DNA of 64,000 nt. Source: Fomes fomentarius. Its lineage: Eukaryota > Basidiomycota > Agaricomycetes > Polyporales > Polyporaceae. Below the pieces are notes generated by a model. It saw only the letters and a list, made by a program, of their open reading frames with translations. It was not told where the DNA came from and searched no databases. Shown in pieces: positions 1-10,888 of this stretch. Within the stretch, counting starts at the first letter, position 1; every line of letters begins with the position of its first letter. The position numbers were made by a program, and so were the translations under genes. The stretch lies in assembly GCA_022606135.1 (NCBI GenBank), contig JABYQN010000013.1:868001-932000 (forward strand). Direction: 5' to 3'.

Positions 1-341
1 AAGCAAGTAAGCAATAAGGATACAGGAAAAACAAGGACGACGAGGACTAGACGGAGACTCGAGAGCTGACGGACGCGGGGTATCCTGGGAAGTCGAAGAA
101 TGTTCAGTTGTGCCTCGGACCCAGATGACATCGTACTAGGCTTGGGCGCTCCCGGAGCACACGTTATGGGCGCCTAAGCGTGGTACCACTAGGCCAGTGT
201 CGCCGCCGTTAACTAAGGCCACGACAACATCTTCAGTCTCCGCCGAGCCATCCATATATTCATATATCGCCCCATCTTTCTTCGACCTCCCCTTCCGTCC
301 GTCGTCTCTCAGTCGTCCTGAGTCGCCCTCGCTGGCCCCCA

Positions 342-1304
342 ATGGCCTCTCCAGCAAAGTCGTCGACAGTAAGCCCCAGAAAGTCTTCAAGTCCCGGATT
401 GTCCGTCCGCACAGGGCGTGAACGCAGTAGCAGCATCGTCAAGGTCGAGAAGGTCGGCGAGCAGTCTCAGACGGATGCTTTAGACCTGGGCGTGTATGAG
501 AACCTCAATGCGGAGTGGGTGAATCGCAAAGGTATGTCTACCTCTACCTGGATTGCCCCTGCCCCGCACTCGACTGACGGAGGGCGCCCAACCAATCTCC
601 AGGCGCATGGCTCATTCATCCCGTCCTTATCTTCACCGGGAAGGTCATCATTGACACTATTCCTGGCATGCGCCAGGATATCAGCTGGACGCTAGTCAAC
701 CTGCTCTACCTTGGGGTGAGTGTGCCGCATTCCTAGCCTGATGGCCCACAAAGAATACTCAATCAAGTCTATCTCAGTTCTCATATCTTATGTTCCACTA
801 TGTCACCGGGATCCCCTTTCACTCTGACCTTCACGGAGGCGTGTACGACAACCTCACTCTGTGGGAACAGATCGACGAGGGTGCCCAGTATACTCCCGCG
901 AAGAAATGGCTCTTCATAGTACCCATAACACTGTGCGTGTTCTATCCTTTGCTTGGAGATATTCATCCATTCAAGTTCGTTTCTCAAGATTCCTCGCATC
1001 GACACATTACACACATTACGACCCGTGGCTTTTCGCGATCAACCTCTCCGCACTAATCTTCGTTCTCCTCCCGAAGTTGCCATTTGTGAGGAATTTCCCT
1101 CGTCCTTACCCTTGTCCGGCATTCCTTGACTAACAGTGTCATCGTTTCTAGTTCCACCGCTATCGCGTGCGCTTCATGGTGCCGGACGACCCATCTGGGG
1201 TTGGCACGCCCATCACACCCTCCTTCCCTTCTTCGGGCTTCTCGACGCCGACTCGGGAAAATGTACCACCAATCAACATCAGCGAAGTAGATTCAAGGCT
1301 ATGA
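342..1304 (+). CDS. ORM1: ORM1/ORM2 (ORMDL) family regulator of serine palmitoyltransferase
   Basis: ORMDL proteins are ER membrane subunits that restrain serine palmitoyltransferase and so set sphingolipid synthesis. Five exons join in frame: 342-531, 603-715, 778-932, 989-1085 and 1152-1304, with GT-AG introns of 57-71 bases, giving 235 codons. This is close to the yeast ORM proteins (about 220 aa) and longer than the human ones (about 153 aa). The ORMDL core is read directly: YENLNAEWVNRKGAW across the first junction, then MRQDISWTLVNLLYLG, LTLWEQIDEGAQYTPAKKWL, STHYTHYDPWLFAINLSALI and FHRYRVRF. Four hydrophobic stretches fit the family topology. The Ser/Thr/Pro-rich N-terminal extension (SPAKSSTVSPRKSSSPG) resembles the phosphorylated N-terminus that relieves inhibition in yeast (known for ORM1/2, inferred here). 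The ATG at 342 is the first in frame before the core. The family call is very secure; choosing ORM1 over ORM2 is nominal. Confidence 0.95.
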
Positions 1305-1785
1305 CGTCGCCGTCCACACCTCGGCCTCATTCCTTCCTCGTCCTCACCCCGCTATCTATTCGGACTAGTAGACACGGTTACCACATATATGTGGCTCCCA
1401 TTACCTAGCTCTCTGCCTTTACGATGCACGAATGTCCTGCTTGCCTCTTTCCATCCATCCGTCCGGATGTCCCGTGCATCACTTACAATGTCTTCATACC
1501 ACACCACATGCATCGCGTACAAGGTAATACAAGGGCTTTTCGCCGGGTAATTGGGATTTTGCTACAGCAAATGGTACACATCTGTTCTCGCACTGCATCT
1601 ACCTCTACGTCATTTATCGCACCTGCATACGCATACCTAGTATCGGCCGAAGGCAGTTATTACGCGGCTTTACGACGAAGGTGAGTCACGTATGATTTGT
1701 CGGTATTCCTGCAGCCGCAGTCTGTACGTGCCAAAAGCGTCAGCAAGCAAGGTCAAGCCTCGCCGAGCGGAAATTCGGTGGGTGC
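1305..1785. other. Intergenic region between two convergent genes
   Basis: This stretch separates the 3' ends of the ORM gene and MTD1. It should hold both 3' UTRs and polyadenylation signals. Short ORFs on the plus strand (for example 1424-1684) have no recognisable domain, and I see no repeat or RNA gene. Confidence 0.5.
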
Positions 1786-3238
1786 TCACAAATTCCTCAG
1801 CAGCATCATAATTGTAACTTTGCCGACAGTGGGGAGATACAGCGAAGCCTGCACAGACATGCGCAGCACATCAGTAAACCACAATTACTGGACCACCATC
1901 CACTGTCTATTCCGAGTTTCCGACGCACCTTCTCCCTCACGTCAGCCTCAAAATTTTTATCTGCAGCGACGTTCAGGCAGACACAGCCGTCCTTCAGCCA
2001 CGCCGTCTTCACCTTGTACTCGGAGCTCGGCACTGCCGATACGACGACGTCCGACAGCCCGAGCACCTCCTGCAACGAGAGCGCCGTCGGGTGCACGATG
2101 TGCCGCGGGTGGAATTTGCGCTCCTGCGTCGTCTCCGTGCCGGTATGCTTGGGCCGCTTGGTGTATTCTTGGATCGAGTCTATGTCAACGGAGAAGACGC
2201 GTGCGCCGTCGTTCGCGAGGAGCGCTGCGAGCGGCCGGCCGACGACTTCTGACCTGCGTTGGTTTGTGTGTCAGTCAGCATGCACGGGAGATTGAGTCCC
2301 GAGCCCGAGGACCCTGTTCCATGTGTTAAGTGAGGTGCTACGCACCTGTTGATGACGGCTATCGTCTTGCCGTACGCCCTGTCTCCGTATGGGAGGATCT
2401 TATTGTACACGCCGATGTACTCTAAGCATTTTACGATAGCGAGTGGCGTGCAGGGCAGGATAGATTTGACGCAGCCTGGTGGAGGCTGATCGTTCACCGC
2501 AGGCGGCGCATTGTTGCCGGACGCTGTCGGAAGTGAGGATGCGAGCGTCTTCGGCTCCAAGAAACGGATGCTGAAGTGATGGTGACGGTGACATGAGCAT
2601 CGGACGAGCGTAGAGTAGGCTGACGAAGTCACGAAGGAAAGACGCGCACTTATGGTATAAGTTATAGTGGAACTTGAAGTGGAGGCCCTCTACGTCCTTG
2701 AAAGGGGACACGATCTAGTACGCATATAAGTCAGAGCAGAGCTCCGAGACGACCGGGCTGGTGGTAGCTCAACCTGCTGCAGGTAGTGGTCCTGAGGAAC
2801 GAGAGAATTAGCTGGTTTCAATACAAGAGGACCTAAGGAGATGCACTTGCTGCACGCCGAAGATAGGGTAGTAGACCTATGATACGGTGTGGTGCATAAA
2901 GTCATGGACCTGACTTGGCAACATTCACCACACACCATAATTCCGTCCACATCGTCGTCCTCATTGGCCTCAATAATAGCCTCCTCGACACCCTCTCCAG
3001 GCGCGAGTGACTCGTCCGCCGCAGCGCCAGTCTTGCGGAGAACGAACTCCACACCAAGCGCATCGCACTGCTTCTTCGTGAACTCGGCATAAAACTTGCT
3101 CGGGGCCGCAGTCGTGGCCAGTATGCCGACCAACTTGGGCGGTCGCGGAGCTGTCGCAAGAGCAGACTTGATCTCGGAGCGGAACGTCTCCGCGATGGAG
3201 TCGGCCTTGAACAGGACGCCTTTTCCTTCCGCCGCCAT
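1786..3238 (-). CDS. MTD1: NAD-dependent methylenetetrahydrofolate dehydrogenase (MTD1-like)
   Basis: The enzyme oxidises 5,10-methylene-THF to 5,10-methenyl-THF with NAD+ in cytosolic one-carbon metabolism. The ATG at 3238 opens MAAEGKGVLFKADSIAETF, followed by PPKLVGILATTAAPSKFYAE and DDVDGIMVYYPIFGVQQ. Later exons, separated by short introns, give DHYLQQVVSPFKDVEGLHFK, then KSILPCTPLAIVKCLEYIGV, LPYGDRAYGKTIAVINR, SEVVGRPLAALLANDGARVF, ALSLQEVLGLSDVVVSAVPS, DGCVCLNVAADKNFEADVRE and the last exon ASLYLPTVGKVTIMMLLRNL with its stop at 1786-1788. The whole family span is covered with no break seen. A Pro-rich insert (SGNNAPPAVNDQPPPG) precedes the KSILPCTP block. The gene is convergent with the ORM gene. 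The family call is secure; exact splice sites are approximate. Confidence 0.93.
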
Positions 3239-3845
3239 CGTGCGTAGGCTCGAGTGCAATGGCTGGAGGGTAGAGCGAGAGCACGAGCTGATATATCGAG
3301 AGCGTATGTGTGGATGTGGAGAGAAAAGCGAGACCTGACTCGACGAATCGATTGGTGCAAAAATCACGGTCACATGATCATGACGCGTCGTATATCTACC
3401 CGGCGAGACGCGATCTTGAAGAGGCTCATATCTTTTCCCTGACTACCTCGGTGTCTACCATCATTGATATATACTCACATCCACTCCAGGGATGGCCTCC
3501 CCACCTCTATGGCGCACGATCCTTTGGCTTATAAGGATGCAAATTTCGACTCCTGGGCGCCGAATACACCTGACACCCGCAGAAGCAGCGATATGCAAAA
3601 CTCCGATACCCGACCGGTAGCGTACGCCTTTTGTTATAGTGGCAGAGGTTGGTACAACAAACAATCCCCTCGCCTTTTACTAGGGGATTCCGTGTACCGA
3701 CCTCACTCCAATGCCACCTTGGGAATTTTTCAGAATACTTGAACCTTGTGTTCAACTCACTCACTTATTTTGCTTCATACAGATTATACATATGATTCTG
3801 ATCATTATGTGCCCATGTACTCTCCAGCGCAACGTATGAGAGAAT
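3239..3845. other. Intergenic region, MTD1 promoter side
   Basis: About 600 bases lie between the MTD1 start and the end of the next minus-strand gene. The ORFs here are short, overlap on both strands and carry no domain I recognise. An AT-rich stretch near 3290 (TATATCGAG) could belong to the MTD1 promoter, but this is only a guess. Confidence 0.4.
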
Positions 3846-5207
3846 TTACTCCCAGACGTCTTCAATGTCCTTAGGTGCATACATAGTTTCTTCCATCTCC
3901 GACTCCTCAGCCACAGTTTCAACCCAACACCCGCGTCCCCCTTGCATCCTCTGCAGCCACTCTTCGTGCAATCGCAACTCCCAGCACAGTTGGCGCATCC
4001 AACTCCGTTCCAGCACAATCATGCTCATACCCTTTACCCGCCGACATGTCCTCTCGAGCTCCCTCAACAGCCCCAGGAGTGACGCCCATCTTGAAAAGGC
4101 TCCGGGATCCGCGATGTTATGCTTTGGCTGAATCGCGTGGACAACGATATGTCGCAGATGAGGAAACGGCACATCCTCCCTTGGCACCACGGCACCTGAA
4201 CTTGTACTGCCGGCGTCCAGTCCCATCTGAAGCCGCACATACAGAGGCACGGGGACAGGCACTCCCACAAGTTGCGCGAGTATCTGAGGAACCTCGTCGT
4301 CCACGTATGTCACCGCTGACAGACGGAGGTGGGTGAGCCCCGACGAGACAAACGTCGACAGCCGGCGAAGCAGATGGTTGGCAGGCATGCTCGCGTCTCC
4401 GAGGACGATGTGGGCGCGCTTGAGGGCTGGGAAGAGATATCGATGGCGCTCCGAGCCCGACGTGTCCGACACGTCCACATGAGCTCCACTTGACACCGGA
4501 GCTACAGGTGCGTGTCCGGCAAGCGGGTGGTTCCATACGCTGAGCTCTTCTAGATTCGGGAAGGGCTGGGTGAACGGGCGCAACGGAGCGCCGTCTTCAG
4601 CATCGCTTGGGAACAGGCAGAGTGTACGCAGAGTCCGCGTGGCGACTGAGAGCAAGGCAATGGTCAAGCTGGCAGAGAGCGATGGCAGGATACCAGGCGT
4701 ATCTGGTTGGTATCGTGCGATGAGGTGGCGTAGGCTCTGCTGGATGTGGCCGGTATAGAGTGTGGGCGTGAAGTGGATGTGGTGGATGACCGGCTTGCAC
4801 TCCTTGGGCTGCATCTGCAGGGAGATCAGGAAGGCGACCACTCTGCTGGTCTTGTCAAAGTACAAGGAGTTGAAGCGGACGTTGAGCGATTGATCACGGA
4901 AGAACTTGCAGGTAAGGGCGAGAGCTCTCCCCGTTGGGCCGCCATCCGTGCAGGCATGGCAAAGGATCTCGTGCCAGATCTCCGGCGGAATCTCCTTGAG
5001 CCTGCCAATTGGCATACCTGTGCTCTGATAGACGTTTTGTGAGTGTGAGCAGGCTCTTGGAAGGTTGGATGCGAGATATGGTACTGACCCCAGTGTGCCG
5101 CTATCAGTGGCTTCACGAGGGCCCGCGGGGAACCAGAGAGACTCGGCGGCATGGATGAGAGGCCACGAGACACTTTCAAATATCCGAGCAAGCAAACACG
5201 GTTGCAA
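3846..5207 (-). CDS. F-box-like domain protein (paralogue 1)
   Basis: A single open frame of up to 453 codons. A more likely initiator is the ATG at 5013-5015 (MPIGRLKEIPPEIWHEIL), because the upstream part may contain an intron or be 5' UTR. The segment RLKEIPPEIWHEILCHACT looks like the F-box-like helix of basidiomycete F-box proteins, which recruit substrates to SCF ubiquitin ligases. It is followed by DGGPTGRALALTCKFF and a leucine-rich body with LTHLRLSAVTYVD-type turns. The C-terminus RLHEEWLQRMQGGRGCW recurs in the gene at 9651-10880 (RLREDWMDRIQGGEGCW), so the two are paralogues. The true target is unknown. The minus orientation and similar length of both copies suggest a local duplication. 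Confidence 0.75.
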   Translation of the reverse strand: MQPCLLARIFESVSWPLIHAAESLWFPAGPREATDSGTLGSVPYLASNLPRACSHSQNVYQSTGMPIGRLKEIPPEIWHEILCHACTDGGPTGRALALTCKFFRDQSLNVRFNSLYFDKTSRVVAFLISLQMQPKECKPVIHHIHFTPTLYTGHIQQSLRHLIARYQPDTPGILPSLSASLTIALLSVATRTLRTLCLFPSDAEDGAPLRPFTQPFPNLEELSVWNHPLAGHAPVAPVSSGAHVDVSDTSGSERHRYLFPALKRAHIVLGDASMPANHLLRRLSTFVSSGLTHLRLSAVTYVDDEVPQILAQLVGVPVPVPLYVRLQMGLDAGSTSSGAVVPREDVPFPHLRHIVVHAIQPKHNIADPGAFSRWASLLGLLRELERTCRRVKGMSMIVLERSWMRQLCWELRLHEEWLQRMQGGRGCWVETVAEESEMEETMYAPKDIEDVWE

Positions 5208-5508
5208 AGCGTCTTACCTTTACGGAAGTGGCCGGCTACGAGAAGATCCTTTGGAACTACAGGGATCAAACGTTCATATAATGTGACAGCCCCGAAGGTG
5301 ATTGGACGCCATGCTTTTACCCTAAGGAAAAGTATACGCTATCCACAGCGTGGGTTTCGTATGGGTTTGTGTGGATTATATGTCCATTTGTCCATAAGAA
5401 AGGGTCCTTCTAGCCACAAACGGAGTAACACCCGCGAATCGAGCGAGCCCCTTGAGACTTATTCCGAGTCGAGAGATTCAGGAGAATACGTGCATATGGA
5501 TTCGGTTT

Positions 5509-5966
5509 CTATAGTACTTTATCTCTGAAGTAGGTACTCATGGTTGAATTAAGGCATGCTCTCGCTGCTGCCAGTCTTGGACGTCCCAGCGATCCACCAA
5601 GCATGAAGTGACAGGTGCAGGATAGATGTCGAACTCGCTTGTGAAGAGCTGCGGGGTTGAGATGATTTCGGCCGTGTTCTCTCACATACTGAACCGCACT
5701 GGCTAAGGTTTGATCTTGATCATCAGACTGTTGGAATCCTCCGGAAGACAGGTAAGTTGCGATTGTAGTCACTTCCCAGTTTCAATCGCGCTCGTTCCCG
5801 CGATTACACTCCATATGTCTTCCGAGTCTGCGATGGCAATGCGCTCATAACTGTACATAAACGTCTGAGTAAGTCGTTCTAAAGATGCAGAAGTACCCTG
5901 GCAGTACATGCCAAACATGCGCAGTAAGGCCGACACCTCACTGAGGCATAGGTCTCCTGGAGACAT
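5509..5966 (-). pseudogene. Relic coding fragment upstream of DUF6533 copy 1
   Basis: Two short minus-strand ORFs abut here: one beginning MSPGDLCLSEVSALLRMFGM, then one containing LASAVQYVREHGRNHL. The same nucleotide context, around an AGAAGACAGGTAAGTTGC motif, recurs near 26945 and, inverted, near 57590. In each case it lies upstream of a DUF6533 copy. The copies carry different stops and small indels, so I read this as the remnant of a gene that has travelled with the DUF6533 unit. I do not recognise its product. Confidence 0.4.
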
Positions 5967-6633
5967 GATCTCCAGCTTCCTGTGCTACGAGCTTGACTAC
6001 ACTGGTGCAGCACGGCCCCGCCCATTTGTCACTCAAGAATGTGCCTATTATTAACAGAGTCATCCAAGACCTATCTACCAATGCGGCATGGAGGTACTGG
6101 TTTCGGGCTCTGGGGCTGTTACCTCAAGTACTGGTATCTGGTCTGTCTGATGAAGACGTCAACCTTCTCGACCTGCTTTACGTCGTCTCAGCTTCGCACA
6201 GGCTCCTTAGCTCGCACTAGCATTATGAACCACGAAATGAAGAGACTTAGAAGCTCTGTCTGAACCATTTCATTTGAGACCCCTCCGTGCAAGTCCACCC
6301 TAGTGTCCATCTCCTCTAGTACCGTACTGATATAGCAGTTGAATACATCCTAATATACTGTACGGGGTCAATGCCCCTATCATGTTCAACATCTTGCATT
6401 CGGAGCGGCAGACATGCACTGCCAAAAGCGCTGCATATTGTCAATTGATGTGGTTACGAAGTATGTGCTGTTGCATCGTGGTACGAGATGGGATCCACAT
6501 CTCTCTCGTCAGACAACTGGTGGATAGAGACCGTTGTCTAGAACTCATTAGAAGCGATGGTGTCTCAGTGAAGACCTGATAGACGCACCAATTAAACTTG
6601 TGTGCGGAACATCACATCAATAGGCAGGATGTT

Positions 6634-6640
6634 TATATAT
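6634..6640 (+). promoter_or_regulatory. Probable TATA box of DUF6533 copy 1
   Basis: TATATAT followed by a pyrimidine-rich leader, 66 bases before the ATG at 6706. The same box and CTGCATCTCTCTT context occur before copy 2 (28167-28173) and copy 3 (56474-56480, minus). Its conservation in diverged copies supports a promoter role. Confidence 0.55.
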
Positions 6641-6705
6641 CCCTGCATCTCTCTTTCCTCAACCACAAATCCTTTGCCTTAGTCCGCACACACGGGTGCA
6701 CAACC

Positions 6706-8434
6706 ATGTCTGACGACTCACAGACTGCTCAACTGATCGCGGAATACAAATATCTGTGGGTCAAATGAGTGGATAACATCAAACTATCTCTGACGAGTTC
6801 TACTAGTCAATTTGATGACTATGCAGTCACTGCTATAATGTGTAACCCTGCTCAGTTTACACTTTAAGTTCATAATTGATCTTTCCTGCGCACTACTAGG
6901 TCTACTCGCCTACGAGTATATCATCACATTTGACTGTGAGATGAAACTCTTCTGGAAGCGGTCGATCACCGGGTCATCCATTCTGTTCATCGCCAACCGG
7001 TACTTATCCCTCGTATTCGCTGCATTAGGTGCACCCTATCCAGACCCCACTACAACCAAGGTGAGCATACCTACTGCTTTTACCTAGTGCACTTATCCAA
7101 TGTTCGTTTCGAGGGGTAAGTGTATGCAGACAACATCGGCCTGCAGCCATTCACTCACTTAAAGCCGTCAGCTGCATAGCACTTTACTATATAGGGAGTG
7201 GTCTAGAATTTCTTCAGTATCTTCCATGGGCTCGTGAGTACATGTTCCCATACTATCCTCGCCTTGTGCGCTGATTGACACCATACACCCAGTGTTCTCC
7301 GCCCTGAGGGCATACGCGCTCAGCTCAGGAACTCAGGGGCACTGGCAATGGTCTATATCGACATTGGTCCTGCTTTCCTCTCTTGCACCTTTGGTCATTA
7401 ACTTTGTAAATGCTCTGCTTATTGCAATACTCACTGTGCAACATCATGACACAGATCACAGGTTGGCATGGGCTATTGGTCTGTAGTGGGAACTTCTGAT
7501 GGGTGTATCACCACTATCCCTCTGTCTGCAACTATCCAAAATCAGTAAGTCTAGCGCATGCTTCATCTTGAAGACTGTCACTGACATGGATTTGCTCTAG
7601 TAGTGGGATTTACTTTCCTACCTGCTAACATCATTTCGACTGATGCTGACAGTTCTATGTAGTGACTATCATTTCAAGGGTCTGTCTCGTCACATCAGAT
7701 CTCCTTGTTATGTGTATCACATGGAAGGCAACATACAAGACAAGCAGGGAGATCAAGGTCCTTGGCCAGGGAACTTCCCTCTCAAGCATCTTGCTCAGAA
7801 ACGGTGAGTACTGGCCGTCCAATCCGTTGCTTGTCTAGGTCGTTTTTGATCGCTAGGCTAGGTACACTTTATTTTGGGTATGTGCGAAGTATATCTGTAT
7901 GCTGTCGGTCCCAGGTCTGGGCGAAGTTGACAAGGCCTCCGACAAACTGGCAGAATCCTTGCAACACTAAATATTCTCCACCTCAGCTTCACCTTGTTGT
8001 CAGTGAGTCTCGTTCTTGCCTACTTAGTAGTCCTCGCACCCACTCTCACATCAGATCTTTCGAACTGATCAAACTGGCACAAACAATCCAAACAGTTTTA
8101 TTGTCGTCTTCTCAAATCCGTTTGTACCTCATCATCTGTGCTGTTTGGAGAGTTCTGATTAGTCTTGCACACTAGTCTCACTGCAATTCTCATGTCTAGG
8201 TTCTTCATAGACCTACAGGAAGCCCACAATGCGGCGACACACCAGCACTCTCATATGTCGTCGATGTCAAGTCTGAACTTCAATAGGGTCATAGGATCAT
8301 TGGGTTCGTCGTTGCCGGCACCGGGGGAGACATCCGAAGAGCAGAGTGTCCCGCAGGGAGATGACGGAGACATGGAGATGGAGAGGCTGGACAATGGTGT
8401 GGTTGAACCGGACTCGATCGGTAGCGCGCCGTAG
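6706..8434 (+). CDS. DUF6533 multi-pass membrane protein, copy 1
   Basis: DUF6533 proteins form a large basidiomycete family of predicted seven-helix membrane proteins with no assigned function. Short exons joined by inference give MSDDSQTAQLIAEYKYL, then a second exon with FDDYAVTAIM, then LLAYEYIITFDCEMKLFWKR, SSILFIANRYLSLVFAAL and PYPDPTTTK. Next come FSALRAYALSSGTQGHW, STLVLLSSLAPLVINFVNA and VVGTSDGCITTIPLSA, then VLGQGTSLSSILLRNG and the cytoplasmic tail SRFFIDLQEAHNAATHQHSH to a stop at 8432-8434. The tail is acidic and non-hydrophobic. The first donor is a weak GTGGGT, where copies 2 and 3 have GTGAGT and GTAAGT, so expression may be reduced. Otherwise no nonsense codon was seen in the exons I could place. 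This is the best candidate for a working copy, with copy 3. Confidence 0.65.
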
Positions 8435-8734
8435 ACGTATATAATCTTCCCCTCTCCCCTACCTACAGATATCAGAGCGGGAGAGCGGGACATCTGCACA
8501 CACAGTTCTTGATTCCTTGGTTCTCAACTTCGTCTTTTCTATTAGATTCACCTCCGTGTATCGTGGGCCCCTCCTCTTCCGCGATTTGCAAAACATAACT
8601 TATGTTACTAGTCCGCACGCAATCCCATCGACGACAAATATTCCCTGTCCGCTCTCTCTCCTTCTCGGCTCCCTTGTGCATGACTCGGCCGGACTCGCAC
8701 CTTCGACCGCGTGCATACCCACGCCCTAGATCTA

Positions 8735-9585
8735 TCACTGAACGGGAACATTATGATGCACGTTATACAGTAAGACGCGGCGTACTGCATGTCGCGCGTG
8801 TGCAATCGACGTGGCCAGTCGCACTCTCGCACGACAGCCTTGATCGCGCTTGTGTTCGACATTCTCCTTGTCGCTCGCGCCGTCGGGAACGGGCGCCTTG
8901 TTGTCGAGGACCTCCTCCTCGATACGCTTTTGCTGCTCTGCACGAACATGGTCGCCCTCGAACACTGCACACACGATGTTGTCAGCGATGGGGCTTAGAT
9001 GGGGAGAGAGAGGGACGCACAGAAGGCAAGCTCCTCGAGCGAGCGGTTGGATGTCTCGGGGAAGAGGAACCAGATGAAGGCGACCTCAAAGAGGAGGAAG
9101 ACACAGTAGCTGATGTAGTACTTCCAGCCTACATGAGGGAATCCATTAGATTATAAGGTGACAAACGGAGCAAAGGGAGAACAAGACGCACCAACGTTGT
9201 TGATACCAATAGAGTTAACGAACTGATTGAAGAATCCGGCGGCACGGCCCCACCACTGGAATACAGCGATACCCTTGGCACGTGCGTGGAAGGGGAAGAG
9301 CTCGACGAGGAATACTAGTAGAGTGAAGAAGACTTATCAGCATATGTACAGGGGTCTCTCCACACTTGCGAGGTTGTGGTACGCACTGTAGTTCAAGGCA
9401 AGCGAGATGATACAGACAGAATTACGCCGTGCGGCGGCAACAACTTGGGCACGGTCAGGGCGAGGACCGTCGCGTTGACGAAGTCTCAGCAGATCATCGC
9501 GAGCTTGATGAGGTGCTTGAACCGGTTCTCGTGCACGCCGACGTTATCGAGGATGCAGTCAAGACGGGTATCATCGAGCCTCTAA
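8735..9585 (-). pseudogene. 3' remnant of an MFS sugar transporter gene
   Basis: Minus-strand exons give VFLVELFPFHARAKGIAVFQ, then WGRAAGFFNQFVNSIGINNVG, then KYYISYCVFLLFEVAFIWFL, then FPETSNRSLEELAF and a tail starting VFEGDHVRAEQQKRIEEEV. This is the last third of a fungal hexose/lactose-permease-like transporter, including the PETSNRSLEE signature after TM12. Upstream, 9400-9585 reads LDCILDNVGVHENRFKHLIK and FVNATVLALTVPKL, but TGA codons interrupt it. Nothing recognisable remains of the N-terminal half, and another gene occupies the space by 9651. I conclude it is truncated and dead. An unusually spliced short gene is the less likely alternative. Confidence 0.65.
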
Positions 9586-9650
9586 TTTAACAAACAACTT
9601 AACTGCCGGAGTGAGGTTAATCTTAATCAACCTTTGCGGGTTCGCTCTCT

Positions 9651-10880
9651 TCATAGTTCATCCTCTTTCGCAATCCAGCACCCCTCCCCGCCCTGAATGC
9701 GGTCCATCCAGTCCTCACGGAGCCTTTCCTCCCACCGCGGTTTATGCCTCCACGATCGGCGGAAGGGTGTCACGACGACGCTCTGTGACTCGCACTTCCA
9801 GCGCAGTGCCAGGAGGCCCGCGATGCCCTTCTGCCACTGCGTACTCGGGATACCGATTCCGGAGCAGGAGCCATGTAGGACGAGGCGTTGGAGGTTCAGC
9901 AGCTTCTCGCCCTCACCCAAAGGGGGCTGGATCGACAGAGATGCGGAGTTTGCATCACCATCACCGCACTCCTCGCGCACGGGCGGAGAGCCGACGCTCA
10001 CTGCTGCGGCGAGCTCGTTCGGGAGCTTTACGTGGTCGTGAGCAGCCACCATGACACCCGAGAGTCGGAGGTGTGTGAGCGTCGCAGGACACGTCTCGGC
10101 CAAAAGGGGGACGATGAGGGGTAACGGGCACGAGTAGTCCGACGACCAGTGCATACGCCGCAGCGATGGGAAGACCGCTTGCACATCTAGAGGGCAAGCC
10201 GTGTGGAGTGAGTCGTGTTCGGCCGCAGCCCTGGCGGGGGCTTGAGGCCGGAAGAAGTCCGTGCATTGGTAGGCGGTGAATTCCTCCAGCTTCGAAAGCG
10301 GCTTGCACGGGAAAGGTGGGAGGAGAGCCTTGGGGTGCTCTACGATGCATAGGGTGCGCAGGGTGGAATGGACAAGCGAGTCGGAGAGGAGGCTAGACAT
10401 GGCTGCGAGGTACCGCGCGTCCCAATGTTCTTTTTCGTCTCGCGACATGATCGATGAGCCAAGCCACTCGAACTCGGGATCCGGATCCGCCACGATCGGG
10501 TCGTCATGGAAGGATAGGTATAAGTGCTCGATCCGTGGCTTGCCAAACTTCGGCTTAGAGCGGACGAAGACGAGGAAGGCCTCAATCCGAGGGAGAGAGG
10601 TGAACGCGAGAGAATGAAACCGTGCGGTGCGAGATCGTTCATGGAGGAGCTTGGATGCGAGTGCTAGTGACCTGCCAGTGGCGCCGCCATCTGTGCAAGC
10701 GTATGTGACGATTCTCGTCCAGAGTTCGGTTGGGATGCATCCGATGTCACGCATAGCGGCCTGAGAGAAATATCGTCTGATCAACGTGAGTAGAATAACT
10801 CGGAACCGTGTCCACACACCTTTCGTTGAACGACTATACGTGGTATCTGTGGCACTATGGGTCCTGCCTTGCATCTGCAT
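9651..10880 (-). CDS. F-box-like domain protein (paralogue 2)
   Basis: An open frame of 409 codons from ATG 10880. The segment MRDIGCIPTELWTRIVTYAC is F-box-like and is followed by TDGGATGRSLALASKLL, matching TDGGPTGRALALTCKFF in the gene at 3846-5207. The body has leucine-rich segments (PRIEHLYLSF, HSTLRTLCIVE, ATLTHLRLSGVM), and the end RLREDWMDRIQGGEGCW matches its paralogue. A probable intron (donor near 10818, acceptor near 10760) or an internal start at MRDIG is possible, because the first 40 residues are not F-box-like. Its role is probably substrate selection for an SCF ligase (inferred from the domain only). A decayed relative lies just upstream. Confidence 0.72.
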   Translation of the reverse strand: MQMQGRTHSATDTTYSRSTKGVWTRFRVILLTLIRRYFSQAAMRDIGCIPTELWTRIVTYACTDGGATGRSLALASKLLHERSRTARFHSLAFTSLPRIEAFLVFVRSKPKFGKPRIEHLYLSFHDDPIVADPDPEFEWLGSSIMSRDEKEHWDARYLAAMSSLLSDSLVHSTLRTLCIVEHPKALLPPFPCKPLSKLEEFTAYQCTDFFRPQAPARAAAEHDSLHTACPLDVQAVFPSLRRMHWSSDYSCPLPLIVPLLAETCPATLTHLRLSGVMVAAHDHVKLPNELAAAVSVGSPPVREECGDGDANSASLSIQPPLGEGEKLLNLQRLVLHGSCSGIGIPSTQWQKGIAGLLALRWKCESQSVVVTPFRRSWRHKPRWEERLREDWMDRIQGGEGCWIAKEDEL

Positions 10881-10888
10881 GGCTCAAG

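Larger units (their letters stand above)
5509..8434 (+). repeat. Duplicated unit 1: relic fragment plus DUF6533 gene
   Basis: This block is paralogous to 26850-29048 (direct) and to 57690-54706 (inverted). The shared order is relic gene fragment, a non-coding stretch, a TATATAT box, then a DUF6533 gene beginning MSD. Nucleotide similarity is visible by eye across introns as well as exons. The exact limits need an alignment. Confidence 0.6.

Noticed and set aside
1697..2329. 210-codon plus-strand ORF across MTD1
   Set aside because: Antisense to MTD1 exons and introns, low-complexity Arg/Ser/Pro composition.
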